From JALOAP01 sp964632355 (GTDB taxonomy: Bacteria > Chloroflexota > Dehalococcoidia > Tepidiformales > Tepidiformaceae): a stretch of 24,751 nt of DNA. Where the stretch lies: the NCBI GenBank assembly GCA_964632355.1, contig CAZWBW010000038.1, positions 1 through 24,751 on the forward strand, read 5' to 3'. The translations under genes were made by a program, and so were the position numbers. Position 1 is the first letter of the stretch; each line of letters begins with the position of its first letter. This document shows, piece after piece, positions 1-6,275 of this stretch. The notes beneath the pieces were generated by a model, which saw nothing but the letters and a program-made list of their open reading frames with translations, was not told the DNA's origin and did no database searches.

Positions 1-360
1 GAGGCCGGTGAGGGCATTCTTGAAGATCTGTTCGAAGCCAAGGAACTTGATGATCCCGAGGTAGACGGACGGGTGGAACCGCAGGCCGCCCTTGTACGGA
101 CCGAGGGCGCTGTTGAACTGCACCCGGAAGCCGCGGTTGACGTGCACCTCGCCGTTGTCGTCCTGCCAGACGACCCGGAAGATGATCTGGCGTTCGGGTT
201 CGCAGATGCGTTCGATGATGCGGCGCTCGGCGAGCTCGGGACGCTTGGCGAGCACCGGGCCGAGCGATTCGAGGACTTCCCGCACGGCCTGGTGGAACTC
301 GATCTCCGCCGGGTTGCGCCGAACAACATCCTGGTACGCCTGTTCGAGGCGTTCGTCCAT
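1..360 (-). CDS. gdhA: NADP-type glutamate dehydrogenase, N-terminal part (runs off window)
   Basis: Glutamate dehydrogenase interconverts glutamate with 2-oxoglutarate and ammonium in the cytoplasm. The 120 visible codons read on the minus strand from an ATG at 358-360 and stay open to base 1. The N-terminus starts MDERLEQAYQDVVRRNPAE, and the family core motif GPYKGGLRFHPSV is followed by KFLGFEQIFKNALTGL. This is the substrate-binding region typical of hexameric bacterial GDH of about 450 residues. The catalytic and nucleotide-binding halves lie outside the window. The ribosome-binding site is weak (GTAGGG directly before ATG, AAGGGG further upstream). A promoter about 140 nt upstream implies a long 5' leader. 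The NADP preference is inferred from the hexameric GdhA-type motif and cannot be tested here. Confidence 0.93.
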   Translation of the reverse strand, partial: MDERLEQAYQDVVRRNPAEIEFHQAVREVLESLGPVLAKRPELAERRIIERICEPERQIIFRVVWQDDNGEVHVNRGFRVQFNSALGPYKGGLRFHPSVYLGIIKFLGFEQIFKNALTGL

Positions 361-438
361 CCCTACCACGTAAGAAGCACCCCTTCGGCGGAAAGCTTGG
401 CTGTCACTGTTTCGGCCCCCTCACAGGAAAATGGGAAC

Positions 439-482
439 CCCGAAGCGCGTTCGGGATCGACCGCGCATACCGGGTAAACCCG
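439..482 (-). promoter_or_regulatory. Structured 5' leader segment of gdhA
   Basis: The predicted gdhA leader contains two perfect small hairpins. One pairs 439-444 with 450-455 around a 5-nt GCGCG loop; the other pairs 471-474 with 479-482 around TAAA. No known riboswitch consensus was recognised. The rest of 361-504 shows no supported coding region. Confidence 0.3.
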
Positions 483-504
483 CGTCACATTACGAGAAGG
501 TTTC

Positions 505-533
505 ATAATCTGGACGGATCGGCACAGGGTCAA
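505..533 (-). promoter_or_regulatory. Putative sigma-70-type promoter of gdhA
   Basis: On the minus strand TTGACC (528-533) is followed after exactly 17 nt by GATTAT (505-510). This predicts a start site near 498 and a leader of about 137 nt before the gdhA ATG. It is the best promoter match in the gene-free stretch 361-769. The assignment is a consensus match only. Confidence 0.5.
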
Positions 534-565
534 TGCGATTTCGCCGGAATCCGATGGAACTTACG

Positions 566-596
566 CCTGCCCGCAATAAACGGGACGCAGGTTTTT
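566..596 (+). terminator. Terminator-like hairpin with T5 tract, no plus-strand gene
   Basis: On the plus strand CCTGC (566-570) can pair with GCAGG (587-591), and CCG (571-573) with CGG (581-583), leaving a three-nt bulge. Five T follow at 592-596. The layout resembles an intrinsic terminator, but no plus-strand gene precedes it and it lies upstream of the minus-strand gdhA promoter. It could close an unannotated small transcript or be chance. Confidence 0.25.
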
Positions 597-663
597 CGCG
601 GCCGCTTTTCGACCGACCGGAAAGTGAGATCCGCCGAACGGATGGGGGCGTACATATGAGGAA

Positions 664-693
664 GGCGGGGCCAGAGGCGCTTCTGACCCCGCC
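664..693 (-). terminator. Hairpin downstream of the ECF operon
   Basis: GGCGGGG (664-670) pairs with CCCCGCC (687-693), extended inward by CAGA/TCTG after one mismatch. It lies about 75 nt past the stop codon of the EcfA-EcfT fusion gene. On the minus strand it is followed by TTCCTC rather than a T run. It is a plausible operon end, or an RNA-stabilising hairpin. Confidence 0.4.
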
Positions 694-769
694 GAAGGGG
701 GAGGGGCTGCCGGCCGCTACTGGTCGACTGGCAGCACCTCGAACTCTACCACTCTCGAAGGCGCGCTGC

Positions 770-2446
770 TCATAACAATTCCGATACGCGCGCTGAAATT
801 TCGTCCACCAGTAACAATTTGGCGAACCCAATAGCTGCTAATAGTGCCAGCAGTGCTGCCCCGGAGGAGATCCAGCCGGCAGCCCCCACTCGAAGCGCTC
901 CCTGTGGCGCTCGAGGGTCGCCGAAGCCCCGGAGATAGAGCGCCGCAGCGAGGTCGGCGGAGCGCCGAACGGTCACCAGCAGCAGCGGCACTGCCATCGC
1001 GACGATGGTGCGCAGCCGATCGGCTGGCCCCCGGCCAGGCGGAACGCCGCGCGCGAGCCGGGAGCGCTGGAACGTCTTCGCGGTAGCAGCGAACCCGGGG
1101 GCAGTTCGCAACACAAGGGCGAGGGCGAGCGAAAGGTCCGCAGCCCGGCTTCGCACCCCCGGGATGGAGCGCACAAGCGCGCCGAAGTCCCGCAACAGCA
1201 ACGCGGGATGGACGGTCGCGCAGAAGACCGCGGCAGCGAGCACCGGGCCCACGACGCGCAGCACCGTCCGGGCGGCAGCGAAGTAGGCATCGCGTCCCGG
1301 GAGTTCGCCGAAGCGGCCCCAGTCGCCGCCGGGCGCGATGAGGTGCAGCGACGCGGCCATCGCCGCGAGCACGAACACGGGCAGCAGCCGCCGGCCCAGC
1401 ACCGATGGGGAGATTCCCCAGCCCGCAGCGAGCGCCACCAGGGCGACCGCATAAGCGGCGAGCAATGGAAGCGGCGCCGGGACGAGGAATGCCAGCCCCA
1501 TCGCCAACGACGCCACGATCGACGGGATAAGTGTCAGCGGCGGCAGGCGCGTCGCCGCCGTCCGTGGCGCCGTAGGAGCACGGACGGGTGCAGGCGGCCG
1601 GGGAAGTTCGACTGGCTCGTCGAGCGGCCCGGCGGCGGCGATTCGGTCGGCAAGGTGGTCGATGGCCATGGGTGGGTCGCCAGGCAGGCCCAGCGCGTGC
1701 GCGGCTCGAACGGCGAAGGGCAGCGCGACGCCCGAACGTACGAGTTCGGGGGCACGTTCGAGCACGGCAGATGGCGCCCCCTGGGCGACGACCCGGCCAT
1801 TCGCGATGCACACCAGGTGATCGGCGACCGGCGCGAACCGGTCGAGGTCGTGGGTGGCGAGCACAATGGCCGCGCCGCCGTCGCGGAGGTTCGCCAGAGA
1901 GCGGACGACGGCGAGGGCATGGTCGCGGTCGAGGCCAGCGGTTGGTTCGTCGAGCACGAGGAGGCCGGGGTCGAGTGCCTGCACGAGCGCAAGCGCCGCA
2001 AGCCGCTGTTCGCCGCCGCTCAACTCGATCGGAGAACGGTCGAGCGGGTGGCCGGGGAGGTCGACCGCTCGGAGTGCGGCTTCGGCTCGCGCGGGGATGT
2101 CGGATGGGGCGATTCCACGATCGGTGAGGGCCGCATCGAACTCCTCGCGGAGGGTGGCGCGAAAGAAGAGGCGCTCCGGCGCCTGGAAGAGGTAGGCGAT
2201 GCGGCGGCGGGCCCGGGGCGGCAGCTTCTCGGGGCGCCGGAGCGGCTCACCGAAGAGCTCGACCGTTCCCGCTGCCGGTTTCCGAAGGCCGCAGACGAGT
2301 TCGAGGAGCGAGGTTTTCCCGGCACCCGAAGGACCGGCCACAACCGTGAGTTCGCCGGCGCGCACCTCCAGCGACACGTCCGACAGGATGACGTGCCCGG
2401 AAGGCGCATCGAGCGAAACGTTCGTCAGTGTGGCCGGGAGAGGCAT
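770..2446 (-). CDS. ECF transporter EcfA-EcfT fusion (ATPase fused to transmembrane subunit)
   Basis: This 558-residue protein combines two ECF transporter subunits. Residues 1-235 are an ABC ATPase: Walker A GPSGAGKT (38-45), Q-loop Q88, signature LSGGEQ (142-147), Walker B LLVLDEP (162-168) and H-loop H199. After a proline-rich linker (about 280-300) comes an EcfT-like membrane part with hydrophobic segments near 305-345, 353-370, 390-412, 432-450 and 478-494. It carries the two coupling motifs of EcfT, QRSRLARG (460-467) and LYLRGFGDP (503-511). The ATG at 2446 is chosen because AAGGAG lies 8 nt upstream; the open frame runs to 2560 but its extra 38 residues are low-complexity. The gene starts inside the preceding ATPase gene (22-nt overlap), so translation is probably coupled. 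With BioY it likely drives biotin uptake. EcfA and EcfT are usually separate proteins. Confidence 0.92.
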   Translation of the reverse strand: MPLPATLTNVSLDAPSGHVILSDVSLEVRAGELTVVAGPSGAGKTSLLELVCGLRKPAAGTVELFGEPLRRPEKLPPRARRRIAYLFQAPERLFFRATLREEFDAALTDRGIAPSDIPARAEAALRAVDLPGHPLDRSPIELSGGEQRLAALALVQALDPGLLVLDEPTAGLDRDHALAVVRSLANLRDGGAAIVLATHDLDRFAPVADHLVCIANGRVVAQGAPSAVLERAPELVRSGVALPFAVRAAHALGLPGDPPMAIDHLADRIAAAGPLDEPVELPRPPAPVRAPTAPRTAATRLPPLTLIPSIVASLAMGLAFLVPAPLPLLAAYAVALVALAAGWGISPSVLGRRLLPVFVLAAMAASLHLIAPGGDWGRFGELPGRDAYFAAARTVLRVVGPVLAAAVFCATVHPALLLRDFGALVRSIPGVRSRAADLSLALALVLRTAPGFAATAKTFQRSRLARGVPPGRGPADRLRTIVAMAVPLLLVTVRRSADLAAALYLRGFGDPRAPQGALRVGAAGWISSGAALLALLAAIGFAKLLLVDEISARVSELL

Positions 2447-3237
2447 GCGACCAGCTCCTTCAGCGAGAGCGGGAGCAGTGGTAGGGGGCGGCGACGGCGC
2501 TCCAGTTCGTGCGCGAGCAGCGCCGGCGCCGGGGGTTCGAAGCCACGGGCAATGAGCCATTCGATGTCGGCGGCGAGCTCCCGCGGAGGGGTCTGACGCG
2601 CGATACGACCGCCTTCGAGCACGGCGACGGAGTCGCAGAGCGCAAGCATGTCGGTGCGGTGGGTCACGAGCAGGACGCCCATATCGTTCGAGCGCGCCAG
2701 GCCGGCGACCTGCCGGAGGATGCGCGAAGCCGCGATAGGGTCGAGGTGCGCCGCCGGTTCGTCGAGCACGAGATAGCGCGGGCGGACCGCGATAGCGGAG
2801 GCGATGACGAGTCGCTGCTGTTCGCCGGCCGAGAGCGTTGCGACGTCGCGGTTCTCGAACCCCGCCAGGCCCACCGCCGCGAGGGCTTCACGGACACGTT
2901 CGGCGGCTTCCGGCTCGCCGAGGCCCATGTTGCGCGGACCGAATGCCACCTCATCGAAGACGATGGGCCAGGTGAGGCCGTCCTCGGGGTCCTGCGGAAC
3001 GAACTGCAGGAGGTGCCACGCGCGTTCCGTCGCGGAGTGGCCGTCTACAGTGACGTGTCCTTCCGGCGGGGCGAGGAGGCCGCAGGCAAGCCGGCAGAGC
3101 GTCGACTTGCCGCTCCCGTTCTTGCCGAGGAGCCCAATCACCTGCCCCGGGTGCACCTCGAGATCGACCGCATCGAGTACCGGGCGCGTATCGCCGTACG
3201 CGAACGAGACACGTTCGACGCGGAGAGCGGCAGTCAC
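2425..3237 (-). CDS. ecfA: ECF transporter ATP-binding protein
   Basis: This 270-residue ABC ATPase energises an ECF vitamin transporter at the inner face of the membrane. Visible motifs are Walker A GKNGSGKS (38-45), Q-loop in VPQDPEDGL (Q82), signature LSAGEQ (135-140, a variant of LSGGQ), Walker B YLVLDEP (155-161) and H-loop H193. The GTG start (3235-3237) sits in a GTGA overlap with the bioY stop codon. Its own stop lies 22 nt inside the next gene, which encodes a second ATPase domain fused to EcfT. Two ATPases plus one T and one S unit is the normal ECF stoichiometry, so this protein probably pairs with the fused ATPase as a heterodimer. The C-terminal 40 residues (ERRRRPLPLLPL region) form the usual basic or hydrophobic tail. 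Confidence 0.93.
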   Translation of the reverse strand: MTAALRVERVSFAYGDTRPVLDAVDLEVHPGQVIGLLGKNGSGKSTLCRLACGLLAPPEGHVTVDGHSATERAWHLLQFVPQDPEDGLTWPIVFDEVAFGPRNMGLGEPEAAERVREALAAVGLAGFENRDVATLSAGEQQRLVIASAIAVRPRYLVLDEPAAHLDPIAASRILRQVAGLARSNDMGVLLVTHRTDMLALCDSVAVLEGGRIARQTPPRELAADIEWLIARGFEPPAPALLAHELERRRRPLPLLPLSLKELVACLSRPH

Positions 3238-3833
3238 GATTCGCGACGTTGCAGCAGGAACCCGGCGCGAGCCAGCGGCTGCGTCACCGCATGACCGATG
3301 AGGGTCGCCGCGACGGCCTTGAAGATGTCACCGGGGAGGAAGGGGGTCAGGCCGGTGCCGACCGTCTCCCAGAGCGGGCGCTCGATGACCACGGCGAGCC
3401 ATGGCACACCGATCAGATAGACGAGGAAGATGCCGAGCGTGAGGTTAACAACCAGGCGCCCGGGGAGCGCCAGCCGCCCCTCCGGCAGGCGTTCGACGGC
3501 AAAGCCAACGACGGTGGCTGCGAGCAACATGCCCCACAGGTACCCGCCGGTGGCAGAGACAAGCACCGCAGCGCCGCCCTGGCCGCCAGCGAAGACCGGC
3601 ATCCCGAGGAACCCGAGCAACAGCACCAGGCCGACCGCCATGAACGCGCGGCGGCCACCCAACACGTTCGCAGCCAACAACACGCCGAGCGTCTGGCCGG
3701 TGACGGGGACGGAGCTCCCGGGGACGGGAATGGAGATGGCCCCGAGCGCGACGATGAGCGCAGCGAACGCCGCCACGAGTGCGAGTTCGTTGGCGCGCGC
3801 GAGCGCCGGGATGGCAGTGGGGGAGGTCGTCAT
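3234..3833 (-). CDS. bioY: Biotin transporter substrate-binding subunit BioY
   Basis: BioY is the integral-membrane S component that captures biotin for the ECF transporter. The 199-residue product has about six hydrophobic segments. Family features are ISIPVPGSSVPVTGQTLGVL near residues 33-52 and GGYLWGMLLAA near 96-106. It also has FLPGDIFKAVAATLIGHAV near the C-terminus, where the family carries a conserved PGD-K-hydrophobic segment. The ATG at 3831-3833 overlaps the birA stop as ATGA, and GAGGAG lies about 8 nt upstream, inside the 3' end of birA. Its 3' end overlaps the ATPase gene (GTGA). Placement directly after birA and before EcfA and EcfT subunits makes biotin the likely substrate. 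Regulation is expected through the BirA-type operator ahead of birA. Confidence 0.95.
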   Translation of the reverse strand: MTTSPTAIPALARANELALVAAFAALIVALGAISIPVPGSSVPVTGQTLGVLLAANVLGGRRAFMAVGLVLLLGFLGMPVFAGGQGGAAVLVSATGGYLWGMLLAATVVGFAVERLPEGRLALPGRLVVNLTLGIFLVYLIGVPWLAVVIERPLWETVGTGLTPFLPGDIFKAVAATLIGHAVTQPLARAGFLLQRRES

Positions 3834-4843
3834 GTTCGGTTCTCCTCGGTAGTCGGGGCGTGAAGCACGTCGCCGGCGGTGACGCGAACCTCGTCGCCAG
3901 CGTCGGTTCGAATGAGCAGCGCACCATCGTCGAGCAGGGCGATCGCGGTGCCGTGGACACTCCCGTCCCAGAGGTCGGCGCGGACGCGGCGGCCGATGGT
4001 GTTCGGCAGCGAACGCCAGGCGTCGACAACGAAGTGAGAGGATTCACGGAGCTGCTCGAACAGGCTTTCCATTTCGCGGAGATAGGCCTGGAGCAAGCGC
4101 AGCCGCGAAATTGGCGCGCCGGCTGCGTCGCGAAGGGTCGTCGCGGTGGACTGGATGCCGGCCGGGAGGGAGTCCGCCGAGAAATTGGCGTTGATCCCGG
4201 TTCCCACGAGCAGGTAGTGGACTGCCTGCTCCTCGGCGGCGAGTTCAGTGAGGATGCCGGCGATCTTCTTTCCGCCCACCTGTACGTCGTTGGGCCACTT
4301 GAGTAGCGGTTCGAGGCCGGTGACTTCGGCGACGGCGCGCGCGACGGCGACACCGGCAGCGAGACTCACGAGGGGCGCCCGGCTGGCAGGCAGCGGACCG
4401 CGAAGGACTACGGTGGCCCAGATACCGCCGCGGGGGGACACATACGGGCGGTTGAGCCGGCCGCGGCCGCCCTCCTGCTCTTCGGCGACCACGAGCGTCC
4501 CGTGGGGAGCACCGGCGTCCGCGAGGTCGCGGGCGATGGGCTGCGTGGATTCTGTCCGCTCGAAGTGTGCGACATGGCGGCCGAGGTGCGCCGTCTCCAG
4601 TCCCTCGAGGACTTCGGGCGCAATGAGCCGGTCGGGGCGAGCGACGAGCCGGTGTCCAACGCGAGGGCTGGATTCGATTTCGTACCCGTCGTCGCGCAGC
4701 CGTGCGACAGCCTTCGATACGGCCGCGCGGCTAAGCCCCAATTCCGTCGCGAGCGATTCACCGGAGACGAAGTCGGCCGTGGCCGCGAGCCTGCGCAGGA
4801 CCGCGAGTGGCGTCCCCGGAAATGTCAACTCCGTTTCGTTCAC
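3830..4843 (-). CDS. birA: Bifunctional biotin ligase / biotin operon repressor BirA
   Basis: BirA activates biotin to biotinyl-AMP, transfers it to a lysine of carrier proteins, and in its Group II form represses biotin genes. From the GTG at 4841-4843 the protein has 337 residues. Residues 11-60 form a winged helix-turn-helix (SGESLATELGLSRAAVSKAV). The catalytic domain carries GGRGR (125-129), KWPNDV (182-187, with the catalytic-region lysine) and VGTGIN (213-218). The C-terminal cap domain spans about 285-337. The frame stays open upstream to a TTG at 4861, but GTG is preferred because a promoter ends just before it and a BirA-like operator overlaps it. The stop overlaps bioY as ATGA. A likely target is the biotin carrier protein at 11155-11700. 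Confidence 0.95.
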   Translation of the reverse strand: MNETELTFPGTPLAVLRRLAATADFVSGESLATELGLSRAAVSKAVARLRDDGYEIESSPRVGHRLVARPDRLIAPEVLEGLETAHLGRHVAHFERTESTQPIARDLADAGAPHGTLVVAEEQEGGRGRLNRPYVSPRGGIWATVVLRGPLPASRAPLVSLAAGVAVARAVAEVTGLEPLLKWPNDVQVGGKKIAGILTELAAEEQAVHYLLVGTGINANFSADSLPAGIQSTATTLRDAAGAPISRLRLLQAYLREMESLFEQLRESSHFVVDAWRSLPNTIGRRVRADLWDGSVHGTAIALLDDGALLIRTDAGDEVRVTAGDVLHAPTTEENRT

Positions 4844-4853
4844 GGGTTTACAT
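4822..4853. promoter_or_regulatory. BirA-type biotin operator overlapping the birA start
   Basis: The plus strand reads ATGTCAACT (4822-4830), a 14-nt spacer, then GGTTTACAT (4845-4853). The arms match as an inverted repeat at 7 of 9 positions. The published bacterial BirA operator consensus is TTGTAAACC, 14-15 nt, GGTTTACAA; the right arm matches 8 of 9 and the left 6 of 9. The site covers the predicted -10 and the GTG start of birA, so bound BirA should block its own operon, including bioY and the transporter genes. Confidence 0.72.
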
Positions 4854-4878
4854 TGCAGCAAAGACGCATTTCGTTCAA
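4850..4878 (-). promoter_or_regulatory. Putative birA operon promoter, leaderless type
   Basis: On the minus strand TTGAAC (4873-4878) is followed after 17 nt by CAATGT (4850-4855). The GTG start codon lies 6 nt further on. The -10 is poor except for the A2 and T6 positions. The geometry predicts a transcript beginning at or near GTG and fits the operator position. No Shine-Dalgarno sequence is visible before this GTG. Confidence 0.4.
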
Positions 4879-4907
4879 GTAGGGCGAACGAACCGGCGTG
4901 GAACGGC

Positions 4908-4936
4908 TTGACCCCTCCTGTAGCAGCCCGGATGCT
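4908..4936 (+). promoter_or_regulatory. Putative promoter of the acyl-CoA racemase gene
   Basis: TTGACC (4908-4913) and GATGCT (4931-4936) are separated by 17 nt. A start near 4943 would leave a leader of about 75 nt that contains a GC-rich self-complementary stretch (CCCGCGCGCGGG, about 4968-4979). It diverges from the birA promoter. This is a consensus match only. Confidence 0.4.
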
Positions 4937-5017
4937 TCGAGGACAAAGACCCGGCCCGTTCGACGGCCCGCGCGCGGGTCACCCGGGCGAGGTTGGAAAT
5001 TCGGAAACGGGGGAAGT

Positions 5018-6169
5018 ATGGGTCCTCTCTCTGGCATCAAGGTCCTGGAAATTGCCGGCATTGGTCCGGGTCCCTTTTGCGCGATGGTGCTCGCCGACCT
5101 GGGTGCGGAAGTCATCCGCGTCGACCGGGCGGCGAACGTCCCGAACGAACGGCCGTCGCGGCCGCCGTCGGATCTGCTGACGCGTGGACGGAAGAGCATC
5201 GCTGTGGACCTGAAGAAGCCGGAAGGCGTGGAGGTGGTTCTGCGGCTCGCCGAACAGGCGGACGCGCTGATCGAGGGCTTCCGTCCGGGCGTGATGGAGC
5301 GGCTCGGCCTCGGCCCTGACGTTCTGCTGGAGCGCAACCCGCGGCTTATCTACGGCCGCATGACCGGGTGGGGACAGGAAGGCCCGATCGCCCAGGCCGC
5401 CGGTCACGACATCAACTACATCGCGCTTACTGGTGCGCTGCACCACATCGGCCGGGCGGGCGAGGCCCCGGTGCCGCCGCTGAACCTGGTCGGCGACTTC
5501 GGTGGTGGCGGGCTGCTCCTGGCGTTCGGCATCCTTGCGGCAATCATCGAGCGCCAGACGTCGGGCAAGGGGCAGGTGGTCGACGCCGCGATGGTTGACG
5601 GCGCGTCGATCCTTATGACGATGTTCCACGGCATGCGCGCGGCCGGTGCATTCAGCGATGAGCGCGGCGAGAACCTGCTCGATACCGGCGCCCACTTCTA
5701 CAACACCTACGAGACGGCCGACGGGAAGTACATCTCGGTCGGTTCGATCGAACCGCAATTCTATGCGGAGCTTCTCCGGCTCACCGGCCTCGAAAGCGAA
5801 GACCTGCCGCACCAGCACGACCGCTCGCAGTGGCCGGCGATGAAAGAGCGGCTGGCGCAGGTGTTCAAGACGAAGACCCGCGACGAGTGGGTGCAGATCA
5901 TGGAAGGCACGGACGTGTGCTTCGCGCCGGTGCTGAACATCCCCGAGGCGTACGAGCACCCGCAAAACGTTGCCCGCCAGACCTTCGTCGAAGTCGCAGG
6001 GGTGAAGCAGCCCGCGCCTGCGCCGCGGTTCAGCCGGACCCCGGGCGCGATCGAGCGGCCGCCAGCATTCCCGGGCGAGCATACCCGCGAAGTGCTGGCC
6101 GCGTGGGGTGTCGGCAACGAGGAGATCGCAAAGCTGGAGCAGGCCGGCGCAGTCCGGCAGGCGCCGTAA
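5018..6169 (+). CDS. mcr: Alpha-methylacyl-CoA racemase (CaiB/BaiF family III)
   Basis: This enzyme epimerises the alpha-carbon of 2-methyl-branched acyl-CoA thioesters so that (S)-specific beta-oxidation can proceed. The 383-residue product is close to the mycobacterial MCR enzyme throughout. Its motifs include GPLSGIKVLEIAGIGPGPF at the N-terminus, RMTGWGQEGP, AGHDINYIALTGALH and PPLNLVGDFGGG. The racemase catalytic residues are all present: H130 (in GHDINY), D160 (in VGDFGG) and E245 (in SIEPQFY). Each is shifted by four from MCR H126/D156/E241. The ATG at 5018 is preceded by GGGGGAAG; an upstream extension to 4898 is low-complexity. An acyl-CoA dehydrogenase lies 14 kb away in the same window, consistent with branched-chain fatty acid or sterol-like side-chain oxidation. 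That physiological role is inferred. Confidence 0.93.
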   Translation: MGPLSGIKVLEIAGIGPGPFCAMVLADLGAEVIRVDRAANVPNERPSRPPSDLLTRGRKSIAVDLKKPEGVEVVLRLAEQADALIEGFRPGVMERLGLGPDVLLERNPRLIYGRMTGWGQEGPIAQAAGHDINYIALTGALHHIGRAGEAPVPPLNLVGDFGGGGLLLAFGILAAIIERQTSGKGQVVDAAMVDGASILMTMFHGMRAAGAFSDERGENLLDTGAHFYNTYETADGKYISVGSIEPQFYAELLRLTGLESEDLPHQHDRSQWPAMKERLAQVFKTKTRDEWVQIMEGTDVCFAPVLNIPEAYEHPQNVARQTFVEVAGVKQPAPAPRFSRTPGAIERPPAFPGEHTREVLAAWGVGNEEIAKLEQAGAVRQAP

Positions 6170-6195
6170 CCCCCCTCAAGCGAAAAGGGGTAGAG

Positions 6196-6225
6196 AGGAG
6201 GCGAGCAATGCTCGCCTCCTTTTTC
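6196..6225 (+). terminator. Rho-independent terminator of mcr
   Basis: An 11-bp perfect stem, AGGAGGCGAGC (6196-6206) with GCTCGCCTCCT (6210-6220), closes a 3-nt AAT loop and runs straight into further T residues (four at 6221-6224). It sits 27 nt after the racemase stop. A smaller CCCC/GGGG pairing precedes it. This is the clearest intrinsic terminator in the window and isolates the next gene from read-through. Confidence 0.93.
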
Positions 6226-6239
6226 GTTGGCGGCGGCGG

Positions 6240-6268
6240 TTCGACGATCCGGCGTCGGGTGCAATACT
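6240..6268 (+). promoter_or_regulatory. Putative leaderless promoter of the nuclease-like gene
   Basis: AATACT (6263-6268) lies 7 nt before the ATG at 6276. A weak -35 candidate TTCGAC (6240-6245) lies 17 nt upstream of it. No Shine-Dalgarno sequence precedes the ATG, so the transcript may begin at or next to the start codon. Confidence 0.4.
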
Positions 6269-6275
6269 GGACTGT

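Noticed and set aside
1208..2596. Long plus-strand open frame antisense to the ECF genes
   Set aside because: Arg/Gly/Glu-rich with no recognisable motif; it mirrors the codon bias of the real minus-strand genes in GC-rich DNA.
4844..4861. TTG start for birA at 4861
   Set aside because: It would place the operator and promoter box inside the coding region; no ribosome-binding site supports it. GTG at 4843 keeps the wHTH intact.
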